Source: Streptomyces sp. SCL15-4 | GTDB lineage: Bacteria > Actinomycetota > Actinomycetes > Streptomycetales > Streptomycetaceae | Assembly (NCBI RefSeq): GCF_033366695.1 | Contig: NZ_JAOBTQ010000001.1 | Span: 5,580,001 to 5,644,000 of the forward strand | DNA length: 64,000 nt | Direction of reading: 5' to 3' | Shown here: piece after piece, positions 44,508 to 55,172 of the stretch | Position numbering within the stretch: the stretch's first letter is position 1 | How the letters are laid out: the number at the start of each line of letters is the position of its first letter | Notes under the pieces: generated by a model | The model's database searches: none | Told to the model about the DNA's origin: nothing | Seen by the model: only the letters and a program-made list of their open reading frames with translations | Position numbers and translations under genes: made by a program

Positions 44508-46043
44508 ATGACGACGACCCCTCGGCCCGGACCGGGCGCCGCGCCCGCCCCGGACCTTGCGAACAGTGAAACACTCGCCACCGACAGTGACCTCGCGGTC
44601 GCCGTCCGGGCGGAATCCACCGTCACGGACAGTGAAGCACCCGCCACTGACAATCGGCCCGGCCCGCTGCTCGGCGTGCTGCTCGCCGCCCTGTTCATGG
44701 CGGCGCTCGACGTCTTCATCGTGAACGTCGCGGCCCCCTCGATCGGGACCGGCCTGCACGCCTCGGGCGCCGACCTGCAACTGGTGGTGGCCGGCTACAC
44801 CATCACCTACTCCGTACTGCTGATCACCGGCGCCCGGCTCGGGGACCGGCTCGGCCACGGCCGGGTGCACCTCGCCGGACTGACCCTGTTCACCGCGGCC
44901 TCGCTCGCCTGCGGACTGGCCTGGGGCGCGACCGAGCTGATCGTGTTCCGGCTGGCCCAGGGCGCGGGCTCGGCGCTGATGATCCCGCAGGTGCTCAGCC
45001 TCATCCAGCGCACCTTCACCGGCGAGGCCCGGGCCCGGGCGCTCGGCGCCTACTCGGCGGTCCTGGCCGTCGGTGCGGCGGCCGGACAGGTAGCCGGTGG
45101 CATGCTGGTCGGCGCGGACCTGTTCGGCACCGGCTGGCGGCCGGTGTTCCTGGTCAACGTGCCGGTGGGTGCCGTACTGCTCGTGCTGGGCCGCAAGGTC
45201 CTGCCGCCGCGCGGTACGGCCGGGCGGGACCGGGACCGGGCCCTGGACCTGCCCGGACTGGTGCTGCTGGGCGCCGCCGTGTCGTTGTTGACCGTGCCGC
45301 TGGTGCTCGGGCAGGAGGAGGACTGGCCGCTGTGGTCGTGGCTGTCGCTGGCCGGGGCCGCGGTGCTGTTCGCCGTGTTCCGCGGCCACGAGTCCCGGCT
45401 GGCCCGGCGCGGCGGTGCCCCGCTCATCACGCCCCGGGTGCTGCGGCACCCCGGCATCGGGCGGGCCGTCTTCCGGATCCTCGCGGCGATGTCGGTCAAC
45501 GCCGGCTTCCTCTTCGCGCTGACCCTGCACGTGCAGGGCGGCCTCGGCTACGGCGCCCTGCGTGCCGGGCTGACCTTCGTGCCGACCGCGGTCCTCTTCG
45601 GTGCCGTCAGCCTCACCTGGCGGAAGTGGCCGGCGGCCTGGCAACGGGCGCTGGCGCCGGCCGGGTTCACGCTCACCGCGGTGTCCGTCGCCGTCGCCGG
45701 ACTCGCCTTCCGCGGCGGCGGGTCCGGCGGAGCGGTGCTGTACGCGGGGTACGCGGGCACGGGAGCCGGGCTGGCGCTCGCGTTCAGCCCGACGCTCACC
45801 GGGGCACTCGCCACCGTGCGGCCCGAGGACGCGGCGGACGCCAGCGGCCTGCTGGCGACGGTCGCGCAACTCGGCCAGCTGATCGGCGTGGCGGCTTTCG
45901 GCACACTGTTCCTGAACCGGATCGAGTCGTTCGGGGCCCTCGGGCCGTACACCTCCGCGGAGGCGTTCCGGGTCTGCGCCTGGGCGCTGGCCGGGACGGC
46001 CGCGGCGGGCGCCGTGTCCGGACTGGTACTGAGGCGTCGCTGA
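44508..46043 (+). CDS. MFS drug exporter, DHA2 (14-TM) type
   Basis: A 511-residue multidrug-type proton antiporter. After a 45-residue polar start come about 14 membrane segments. Signature regions are DVFIVNVAAPSIG in TM1, the GARLGDRLGHGRV loop between TM2 and TM3 (motif A) and GAGSALMIPQVLSLIQ in TM4, with a TM5 GAAAGQVAGGMLVG that matches motif C of exporters. Substrate cannot be told. It is divergent from the XRE regulator, a usual regulator–exporter pair. ATG 44508 has no strong ribosome site. Confidence 0.93.
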   Translation: MTTTPRPGPGAAPAPDLANSETLATDSDLAVAVRAESTVTDSEAPATDNRPGPLLGVLLAALFMAALDVFIVNVAAPSIGTGLHASGADLQLVVAGYTITYSVLLITGARLGDRLGHGRVHLAGLTLFTAASLACGLAWGATELIVFRLAQGAGSALMIPQVLSLIQRTFTGEARARALGAYSAVLAVGAAAGQVAGGMLVGADLFGTGWRPVFLVNVPVGAVLLVLGRKVLPPRGTAGRDRDRALDLPGLVLLGAAVSLLTVPLVLGQEEDWPLWSWLSLAGAAVLFAVFRGHESRLARRGGAPLITPRVLRHPGIGRAVFRILAAMSVNAGFLFALTLHVQGGLGYGALRAGLTFVPTAVLFGAVSLTWRKWPAAWQRALAPAGFTLTAVSVAVAGLAFRGGGSGGAVLYAGYAGTGAGLALAFSPTLTGALATVRPEDAADASGLLATVAQLGQLIGVAAFGTLFLNRIESFGALGPYTSAEAFRVCAWALAGTAAAGAVSGLVLRRR

Positions 46044-46112
46044 CCGTATTGGTCCGGTCGTGGCAGAATCAAACGGCCGGAAGGGGACGCGGCCCGACGG
46101 GAGGGAGTAGCG

Positions 46113-46286
46113 ATGCCTGCGAGCATCCTCGAGGAGGTCGGCCACCTCCTTGATGCGGCGTTGATACGGGACACGACCACCCGCCTGAGCTGCCCTTCCT
46201 GCGGTTCCGCGCATGTGGCGCAAGTCCTCGGCGACAATGGCGGGATCTCGTACGTGTGCACGGCCTGCGGCCACATCTGGAGCTGA
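46113..46286 (+). CDS. 57-residue zinc-ribbon protein
   Basis: A small protein with two CxxC knuckles, CPSCGS and CTACGH, separated by 18 residues and followed by IWS. This is a zinc ribbon like those of TFIIS/RpoM-type or ribosomal proteins. The N-terminal 25 residues form a helix. GGGAGGGAG lies just before ATG 46113. The next small cysteine-rich gene begins three bases after the stop, so the two are made together. Function unknown. Confidence 0.75.
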   Translation: MPASILEEVGHLLDAALIRDTTTRLSCPSCGSAHVAQVLGDNGGISYVCTACGHIWS

Positions 46287-46289
46287 TCG

Positions 46290-46523
46290 ATGGGTGCACA
46301 CAGGCGGAAGTGCGACTGGTGCGGGAGCGGTACGCCCATCGTCCGCGACATGGAGCCGATCAACACCGACTACCAGTACTGGTGCGAGGAATGCGCGCGG
46401 GCGCTGATCATAAAAGGCGACCCCATCGAGACCTACCGGGAACTGGAAGGCGAGCCGATCTACGGCCGCCTTCTGGAGGAGCACTGCACGCTCAAGCGGT
46501 TCTACCAGTTCGTCACGGCTTGA
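46290..46523 (+). CDS. 77-residue zinc-binding-type protein
   Basis: A small protein with KCDWCGSG near the N-terminus and YWCEECAR 22 residues later, which would bind one zinc ion. The rest is charged (GDPIETYRELEGEPIYGRLL) with a third cysteine region (EEHC). It starts three bases after the zinc-ribbon gene, indicating translational coupling. No family is recognised. Its 3' end overlaps the 3' end of the oppositely oriented GT87 gene by 11 bases. Confidence 0.75.
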   Translation: MGAHRRKCDWCGSGTPIVRDMEPINTDYQYWCEECARALIIKGDPIETYRELEGEPIYGRLLEEHCTLKRFYQFVTA

Positions 46524-47724
46524 CGCGGATCTCGCCGGTTACGGACCTCGGCAACGATGTCCGGGCCAGCGCGAGGAAGAGCGCACCGGTGATCCCGTAG
46601 CCGGCCGACAGCAGCAAACGCGCTCCGTCCAGGTGGAGTTCCGGCCGGCCGGGTCCGTGCGGCACCCACCACGGGACGTACGACCAGAAGACCAGCAGGG
46701 CGCCCAGGGCCGCCGCCCGGTGTCCGCGCGTCCACAGCAGCAGCACCAGCGGCACGCACCACACCCAGTGGTGGGACCAGGACACCGGGCTCACCAGCAG
46801 GGCGGTGACCGCGCAGGCGCACACCGACCAGGCCCGCCGGCCCCGCAATTCCGCCCGTACGGCCACCGCGACGCCCAGGACGCCCAGCACGGCCGCGCCG
46901 GCCGTCCAGAGGGCCGCCGGGTCGGGCGTGTGCAGGAGGCGGGCCAGGATCCCGCGCAGGGCCTGGTTGGCGGTGTCCTCCGCCGGCCCGACCCGGCTCG
47001 CGCGGAACACCATGCGCGTCCAGAAGCGCCAGGAGTCGTACGGCAGGACGGCCGCCGCCAGCAGGGTCGCTCCGGCGAACGCGACGGCCGCCCCGCGCGC
47101 GTGCCGCAGCCACGGCTCGCCCCGCCCGCCCCGCAGACGGTCCGCGAGGCCCGTGGCGAGCAGGAACACGGGGAACAGCGCGGGCGTCAGCTTGAGCGCC
47201 GCGGCCAGCCCGAGGCCCACCCCGCTCCAGCGGTCGTACCCGCCGGCCGGACGGCGGGTCAGGTCCCACAGCACCAGCACCGCCAGCAGCAGGTTGATCT
47301 GGCCGTAGCGCAGGGTCGTCCACACCGGCTCGCACCACACGGCCGTCGCCGCGACCCACCAGACGCTCTCCGCGCGCGCGTGGCCGACGAGTTTCAGCGA
47401 CAGCCGCACGAAGGCCACCAGCAGCGCGAGATTGCCGGCCGTCGCCAGCGTGCGCAGCAGCGCGGTGTCCGGCACGGACAGCGGCGTGAACAGCAGGGCC
47501 GCGAACGGCGGATAGGTGGTGGGAAGGCGCGCGCTGGTCGCCCGCAGCGCGTACAGGTCGCCGCCGGCGCGCACGGCGGCTCCCTCGGCCCGGTAGACCA
47601 TCAGGTCGACCATCGACACGTGCGCGGCCCGTTGTGCCGCCCAGAAGACCGCGAAGGACGCCAGGCACACGCCCAGGGCGACCGGGATCCGGCGGTGTGC
47701 TGGTGGCGGCGCGATCTCGGTCAT
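46513..47724 (-). CDS. Family 87 (DUF2029) polyprenyl-phosphate-dependent glycosyltransferase
   Basis: A 403-residue polytopic protein with about ten membrane segments. It resembles the GT-C mannosyltransferases of GT87, which use polyprenyl-phosphomannose outside the membrane. The early DLMVYRAEGAAVRAGGDLYAL holds the conserved Asp and the YPPFAALLF loop follows; the later ALKLTPALFPVFLL is also typical. The start is set at ATG 47724 (MTEIAPPPAHRR); in-frame ATG 47736 and a further upstream start at 47757 are alternatives. The promoter would lie next to the second tRNA-Ala promoter. Confidence 0.88.
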   Translation of the reverse strand: MTEIAPPPAHRRIPVALGVCLASFAVFWAAQRAAHVSMVDLMVYRAEGAAVRAGGDLYALRATSARLPTTYPPFAALLFTPLSVPDTALLRTLATAGNLALLVAFVRLSLKLVGHARAESVWWVAATAVWCEPVWTTLRYGQINLLLAVLVLWDLTRRPAGGYDRWSGVGLGLAAALKLTPALFPVFLLATGLADRLRGGRGEPWLRHARGAAVAFAGATLLAAAVLPYDSWRFWTRMVFRASRVGPAEDTANQALRGILARLLHTPDPAALWTAGAAVLGVLGVAVAVRAELRGRRAWSVCACAVTALLVSPVSWSHHWVWCVPLVLLLWTRGHRAAALGALLVFWSYVPWWVPHGPGRPELHLDGARLLLSAGYGITGALFLALARTSLPRSVTGEIRVKP

Positions 47725-47769
47725 GAAAACCGACATTAGCGGCCATACCGGAGTCAAGCTGAAACCGAT

Positions 47770-47798
47770 TTGGTGCTGCGCCCAGGCGCCTGTAATGT
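47770..47798 (+). promoter_or_regulatory. Promoter of the second tRNA-Ala
   Basis: TTGGTG (47770–47775), a 17-bp spacer and TAATGT (47793–47798), 42 bp before the mature tRNA 5' end. Confidence 0.65.
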
Positions 47799-47839
47799 TT
47801 ACGTCGTCGCCGGGGGAACCGGGCGGAACAACAGAACAA

Positions 47840-47912
47840 GGGGCTATAGCTCAGTTGGTAGAGCGCCTGCATGGCATGCAGGAGGTCAGGAGTTCAATTC
47901 TCCTTAGCTCCA
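47840..47912 (+). tRNA. tRNA-Ala(GGC), second identical copy
   Basis: The 73 bases are identical to those at 43352–43424, with anticodon GGC and no encoded CCA. Flanking sequence differs apart from short GC-rich stretches. Confidence 0.97.
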
Positions 47913-47920
47913 CAGAAATC

Positions 47921-47953
47921 GAAGGCGGATCATCTCGAGGATGGTCCGCCTTC
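47921..47953 (+). terminator. Terminator after the second tRNA-Ala
   Basis: GAAGGCGGATCATC (47921–47934) pairs with GATGGTCCGCCTTC (47940–47953) with one wobble, 5-nt loop. There is no T-run. Confidence 0.7.
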
Positions 47954-48030
47954 GGCGTGTTGCGTGCGCATGGCGTGCGGGCACGGACTGGCGGGCCGCC
48001 CGGCCCGGGCGGCCCGCTCCCGCGTGCGAC

Positions 48031-49641
48031 TCAGCGGCCCAGCGCGCGCCGGCCGCGTCCCTGGGAGAGCACCGGCAGATTGCGCGCCGGCGCCTGCCCG
48101 CGCGTGTCCTCCTCGATGCGCAGGGCGAGCGCCGGGCAGCGGCGCACGGCGCGCAGCGCCTTCGCCTCCGCGTAGCGCGGCACCTGGGCCTGGGCGACGG
48201 TCGGGAAGCCGTCCGCGCCGAGTTCGAACACCTCCGGCAGGATGTCCGCGCACAGCCCGTGGCCCCGGCACAGCGTCCAGTCGACGTGGATCTTCTGGCG
48301 GCTGGCGCCGCTCTCCGCGGGCTCCCCGCCGCCCGGGACGCCCGTCGGGGCCCTGCCTCCCTCGAAGAGCGGCAGAACGCCCTCCACGGGCCGTCCGCAG
48401 CCGTTTCCGAGGACATGGGCCGCCAAGTCGTCGGTGAACGCCTTGAGGGTCGACTCCAGGAACATCGCCGAGCCGTCCGGGTGCGAACACGCGCCGCGCC
48501 GCTTCACGTTCTTCGCGACCTGCTTCAGCGCCTCCAGAGCGGCCGGGCCGCCGCCGTTCAGGATGTCCTCCAGCCCGCGCGCGGCGGCGGGCAGCCCCAG
48601 ATAGCAGGGTCCGCACTGGCCGGCGCTCTCCTCGGCCAGCCACTGCGCCACCCGCAGCGACTCGCCCAGCGGGCACGTCTCCTGGCCGATCGGCAGGATC
48701 GCGCCCGCGCCCAGCGAACCGCCCACCGCGTCCAGCGAGTTGCGCGAGACGATCGCCTCGTCCACGGTCGCCGCGTCGATCCACTTGCCGTGGTAGCCGC
48801 CGGTCAGCACGCCCTGCGGCACCGGCGGGGCGCCCGCGAGCTGCAGGACGTAGCGCAGCGGCACGCCGGTGGGGACCTCGACCACCATCGGGCGGGCGAC
48901 GGCGCCGGACACGGTGAGCATCACGGTGCCCGGTTCGTCGTACAGGCCCGTGTTGGCATAGCGCTCCGGGCCGATGCGGGCGGCGACCGCGAGCTGCGCG
49001 AACGTCTCCGCGTTCGACAGCAGTGTGGGCGCCCCGCCGACGCCGCTCTGCGAGGCGCTGACCTTGCGGCCGGGCGGGATCGCCGGGCCGCCGTCGATCG
49101 AGCGGATCAGCGAGGCGGCGGCGCCGGTGACCATGCGCACCGGATTGCGCTGCACCCACGCGCGGAGCGCCGCTCTGCGGCTGTTGCCCAGACCGCGTTC
49201 GGCGAGCGCCGCCTCCATGGAGCGCTGCGTGGACTCCCGGGTGACGCCGATGACGAGCGTGCGCGCCCCGAGCGCCTCGGCGCACAGCAGCGCGCCGTCC
49301 AGGATGAGGTGCGGTGCGCGGTTGATCAGCACCGTGTCCTTGCGGCAGGCCGGTTCGTCCTCGCTGCCGTTGACGACGACGACCGGCCGCACCCCGCGCC
49401 TGATCGCCGACTCGGCGACCGAGCGCAGCTTCTTGTGGAAGGGGAAACCGGCTCCGCCGCGCCCCTTCAGGTTGATGCGTTCGGCGAGCTGGGCCAGTTG
49501 TTCGCCGCCCAGTGGGTCGAGCGGTCCGTGCACCTTCAGGTGCATCGGCAGGTCGAGCCGCGCCACAAGGTCGAAGCCCGACGTGAGCTGGGGGAGGCCG
49601 ACCACGCGGACCTCGGGGACGTCGGGCAGGGCCTCGTTCAC
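48031..49641 (-). CDS. NuoF-like flavoprotein fused to a C-terminal ferredoxin domain
   Basis: A 536-residue redox protein. Residues 50–390 resemble the 51-kDa subunit of complex I: the FMN/NADH-binding loop INLKGRGGAGFPFHKKL, NGSEDEPACRKD, an SLBB region (VPTGVPLRYVLQLAG) and the N3 cluster region ESAGQCGPC with a later GAC. Complex I has ESCGKCTPC here, so one of the four cysteine ligands is Ala. The C-terminal 90 residues are a small ferredoxin (WTLCRGHGLCADILPEVFEL…RRCPALAL) with three cysteines, as in [3Fe-4S] ferredoxins. GTG 49641 overlaps the stop of the upstream membrane cytochrome gene by four bases, so the two act together. It is not part of a nuo operon. Confidence 0.87.
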   Translation of the reverse strand: MNEALPDVPEVRVVGLPQLTSGFDLVARLDLPMHLKVHGPLDPLGGEQLAQLAERINLKGRGGAGFPFHKKLRSVAESAIRRGVRPVVVVNGSEDEPACRKDTVLINRAPHLILDGALLCAEALGARTLVIGVTRESTQRSMEAALAERGLGNSRRAALRAWVQRNPVRMVTGAAASLIRSIDGGPAIPPGRKVSASQSGVGGAPTLLSNAETFAQLAVAARIGPERYANTGLYDEPGTVMLTVSGAVARPMVVEVPTGVPLRYVLQLAGAPPVPQGVLTGGYHGKWIDAATVDEAIVSRNSLDAVGGSLGAGAILPIGQETCPLGESLRVAQWLAEESAGQCGPCYLGLPAAARGLEDILNGGGPAALEALKQVAKNVKRRGACSHPDGSAMFLESTLKAFTDDLAAHVLGNGCGRPVEGVLPLFEGGRAPTGVPGGGEPAESGASRQKIHVDWTLCRGHGLCADILPEVFELGADGFPTVAQAQVPRYAEAKALRAVRRCPALALRIEEDTRGQAPARNLPVLSQGRGRRALGR

Positions 49642-50897
49642 TCAAAGCCTCCGGAAGGCGTGTTCCATGGTTCGCCCGAACCCGGTGCCCCGTAGGGCGA
49701 GCCGGGCAGCGGTTCGGTGGCGGGACCGCCGTCGAACGTGTCACCCGGGTGGTACGCGCCGTAGCGGCCGTTCGTCTCACCGGTGTCGTACACGTCACGT
49801 CCGGCGTATCCCGCGGCGTCCGGACCGCCGTGGACCGGGATGGTGTACCCGGTGTCCTGGAGCGGGTTGTACGCGGACGGCGGGGCCTCGCCGACCGGCG
49901 GCGGGGACGGCACCGGCCAGCCGCCCGGGGCGCCGGAAGGGGTGTCCGCGCGCGGCATGGACTCAGTGGGCCACAGAGCCTGCGGCAGGTCCGCATAGGC
50001 GGTCCGGGCGGCCGGGTGGGGCTGCCGCGGGCGGTCCGGGGCGGACACCGCTCGGTAGGCCGCGGCGAAGCCGGCGGCGGGCTCGGCGGCCGGGGCCTGG
50101 TAGAGCGGGGCGGCGGGCGCCGGCCGCGGCTCCCGGCGGCTGCGCGGTCCGGGCCGGTCCGGGCCGGCCGCACGGGAGCGGCTCGCCTCCAGGTTGTCGG
50201 GGCCGGGCCGCCCGGCGCCGTCGAACAGGGCCGCCAGCCGGTCGGCGACCTTGCGCTTGACCGGGCGTGGCGCGGCGCGCAGCGCGAGGGCGCCCATCAC
50301 GGCGAGCAGGGACAGGCTGTAGAGGATCACGAAGACGGGTTTGGCCGCGCGACCCGCGTAGAGGCCGTGGATCAGCGCGGCGCACCACGCCGGATAGGCC
50401 AGCATGTGCATGGCCCGCCAGCGCGCGGCGACCGGGGCCGGGGTGGCGAAGGTGCCGCGCAGGGCGCCGGTGACCCCTACGAAGATCATCAGCAGGCCCG
50501 CGAGCGAGCCCAGCCCGATCAGGCCGGCGATTCCGGTGACGCCGAGCGAGAACGGGACGACGGCGGCGATCGCCTCCGTGTGGCCGAGCGCGATCTTCGT
50601 GGTGATGTGCAGCAACAGGAACGCGATCGAGGCGACCGCGGTCGTCCGGTGCACCGCCTGCCCGATGATCCGCTGCCGGGTGTTCAGGAAGATGCGGTCC
50701 TGGGCGAACAGGCCCCAGATCACCGAGCAGCTCAGCGAGACAAGGGACAGCACGCCCGCGCCGAAGTTCATGAACTCGCGGAACCGGCCGCCTCCGGCCA
50801 GTACGGACACCGGTATGAGCAACAGGGCGACAGCGGACGCCGCCCCATAGGCCGAGCGGCCCGGTTTGGGGAGCGAGCTGGTACTACGACGATTCAT
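49638..50897 (-). CDS. Ferric-reductase-like di-heme membrane protein with long disordered tail
   Basis: A 419-residue protein with about six membrane segments in the first 215 residues. Two His pairs with spacings typical of bis-His hemes b, H83/H97 (AVHRTTAVASIAFLLLH) and H164/H177 (MHMLAYPAWCAALIH), fit the ferric-reductase/cytochrome b fold. The remaining 200 residues are Pro/Ala/Gly/Tyr-rich and disordered, probably cytoplasmic. The gene is translated into the NuoF-like gene with a four-base overlap, so electrons probably pass from NAD(P)H through FMN/ferredoxin to the hemes and on to an acceptor. ATG 50897 has GGAG nine bases upstream. Confidence 0.82.
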   Translation of the reverse strand: MNRRSTSSLPKPGRSAYGAASAVALLLIPVSVLAGGGRFREFMNFGAGVLSLVSLSCSVIWGLFAQDRIFLNTRQRIIGQAVHRTTAVASIAFLLLHITTKIALGHTEAIAAVVPFSLGVTGIAGLIGLGSLAGLLMIFVGVTGALRGTFATPAPVAARWRAMHMLAYPAWCAALIHGLYAGRAAKPVFVILYSLSLLAVMGALALRAAPRPVKRKVADRLAALFDGAGRPGPDNLEASRSRAAGPDRPGPRSRREPRPAPAAPLYQAPAAEPAAGFAAAYRAVSAPDRPRQPHPAARTAYADLPQALWPTESMPRADTPSGAPGGWPVPSPPPVGEAPPSAYNPLQDTGYTIPVHGGPDAAGYAGRDVYDTGETNGRYGAYHPGDTFDGGPATEPLPGSPYGAPGSGEPWNTPSGGFE

Positions 50898-51136
50898 GGG
50901 GGCAACTCCGAGCAGTTCCGGGAAAGCGGTCCCGCTGCCGCACTCTAAGTGGCGCCATACCGATCAGTACGGGGTTCGAGTTATTGCGTTTGTTATCGAC
51001 GGACAATCTGATGGGAGCGGTGTCCCATAGGAGGAGGTACGCGAAGTAATCGCTGATCTCTGTTCGGTTCCGGCGGGCTTCGTGACATGTCGATCAGGGA
51101 TACGGAAGCGCGTCGCGGCTTGCTCAAGGGCTGCGG

Positions 51137-51142
51137 TACCCT
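51137..51142 (+). promoter_or_regulatory. -10 element of the leuS leader transcript
   Basis: TACCCT followed by six bases (AGCGCC) and then the ATG of the leader peptide at 51149, a spacing that would start transcription at the ATG. No clear -35 is visible. The rest of 50898–51136 shows no gene. Confidence 0.55.
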
Positions 51143-51148
51143 AGCGCC

Positions 51149-51187
51149 ATGCGTGCCGTACGCCTTCTGCTTAGCGGGCCGCGCTGA
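51149..51187 (+). CDS. leuS leader peptide with three consecutive Leu codons
   Basis: A 12-codon reading frame, [12 protein letters not shown] then TGA. The three adjacent Leu codons are CTT CTG CTT; CTT is rare in Streptomyces. It has no ribosome site and lies six bases after a -10 element, so it would be translated from a leaderless message. It precedes a hairpin-plus-T-run terminator and leuS, which is the layout of a classical amino-acid attenuator. Confidence 0.75.
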   Translation: MRAVRLLLSGPR

Positions 51188-51193
51188 TCAGTA

Positions 51194-51258
51194 CCGACCC
51201 CGGCCCAGCCGTGAGGTCGGCATCGGCGCGGCGTCCCCTCCTGTGCGAGGGGTTTTTT
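51194..51258 (+). promoter_or_regulatory. leuS transcription attenuator
   Basis: The terminator stem CCCCTC (51235–51240)/GAGGGG (51247–51252) is followed by TTTTTT (51253–51258), rare in this genome. Upstream, CCGACC (51194–51199)/GGTCGG (51215–51220) forms a first hairpin, and GAGG at 51213–51216 can instead pair with CCTC at 51237–51240, giving an antiterminator. When charged tRNA-Leu is scarce the ribosome would stall in the leader peptide and allow leuS transcription. Confidence 0.75.
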
Positions 51259-51299
51259 CATTTCCGCAGGCAGAGACGATCGATGGAGCTTTGAGGATC

Positions 51300-54182
<2,883 letters not shown>

Positions 54183-54192
54183 ATCGCGTCGA

Positions 54193-54230
54193 CTCCGCGC
54201 GCAGCCGCGCCGCGTCGATGACGCGCGGAG
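54193..54230 (+). terminator. Hairpin after leuS
   Basis: CTCCGCGCG (54193–54201) pairs perfectly with CGCGCGGAG (54222–54230), with a 20-nt GC-rich loop that can fold further. Confidence 0.5.
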
Positions 54231-54368
54231 GAGACGGGGCGCCTGCGCGGGTTCGGGGTGGTCCCCTACGGGCAGGTTCGGGGTTCGGACGGAACTCCGG
54301 GCCTGCCCGCTGCGTTTACCGTGGAGAAGCGCAGCGGGCCGTACCGCACCGACCGGAGGAGGAGCGCC

Positions 54369-55100
54369 ATGGACGTAGTGCTCACCGTGTTCGCCCTGCT
54401 CTTCCTGGTCTTCGCCGGGATGGGCGCCTACGCCACGGTCAAGGCCGTCCGCGCCACCAAGCGCGGCGTGGACCGGACCATCGCGCAGGCCCGCCGCACG
54501 GTCGAGGACCACACCCTGCGCGCCAAGTCCGTCGCCCAGCCCGGGCCGGCCGGCGAGATCGCCCGGCTGCGGCTCACGCTGCGCACCTCGATGCGCGCCA
54601 CGCAGGACGCGCTGCACGCGGGCGTTGCCGAGGACGAGTCGCTGAAGGAGTCCCTCGGCCTCTTCGAACGGCTCAGCGCGCACGGGCACGAGCTGGACGC
54701 CGACCTCAAGCGCCTGGAGACCGAGCCGGACCGGGCCGCGCTCGCCGCGCGCCTGCCCGAACTCCGCGCCCGCACCGAGCGCATCACCCGGTCCGCGGAC
54801 TCCCTGCGCTGGGCCGTACGCGACCGGGCCCAACGCTTTTCCGACGACGACCTGGACACCCTCAGCGCCCAGATCCACATCGAGGCGGACGCCCTGCGCC
54901 ACTGGACGAGAACCGAGCCCGGCCCGGCCTCCTCCCGCTGGACCGACGCGCCCGCCGCCGACCCGGCCACGGGAGGGACGCGGACCGAGGCGGCCGGGGC
55001 CCAGGCCACCGCGGGACCCGGTCCCGACGCGATCGCCTCACGCTCCTGGCGTCCCACCGTCCCGTGGCAGAAGAAGCCCCGCCCCGAGAGCACCACATGA
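54369..55100 (+). CDS. Membrane-anchored coiled-coil protein of unknown function
   Basis: A 243-residue protein with one N-terminal membrane segment (residues 2–22) and a long helical region (about 25–185) rich in Ala, Arg, Glu and Leu, with heptad-like spacing; a coiled coil is likely. The C-terminal 55 residues are Pro/Ala/Thr-rich. GGAGGAGGAGCG directly precedes ATG 54369, a very strong ribosome site. It lies between leuS and degV. I cannot assign a family. Confidence 0.8.
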   Translation: MDVVLTVFALLFLVFAGMGAYATVKAVRATKRGVDRTIAQARRTVEDHTLRAKSVAQPGPAGEIARLRLTLRTSMRATQDALHAGVAEDESLKESLGLFERLSAHGHELDADLKRLETEPDRAALAARLPELRARTERITRSADSLRWAVRDRAQRFSDDDLDTLSAQIHIEADALRHWTRTEPGPASSRWTDAPAADPATGGTRTEAAGAQATAGPGPDAIASRSWRPTVPWQKKPRPESTT

Positions 55101-55172
55101 GCGGACCGCTTCCCGGGCACACGACAGGGGCGGGGCTGCCGAGCGAGCGCTACGCCAGGTAACCTCCAGCTC

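Noticed and set aside
46044..46112. Separate promoter for the zinc-ribbon gene
   Set aside because: No -35/-10 pair at acceptable spacing was found; it may simply be read from the exporter promoter.
50898..51299. T-box riboswitch upstream of leuS
   Set aside because: No T-box core sequence or specifier-loop architecture is visible; a leader peptide with Leu codons and a simple terminator explains the region better.
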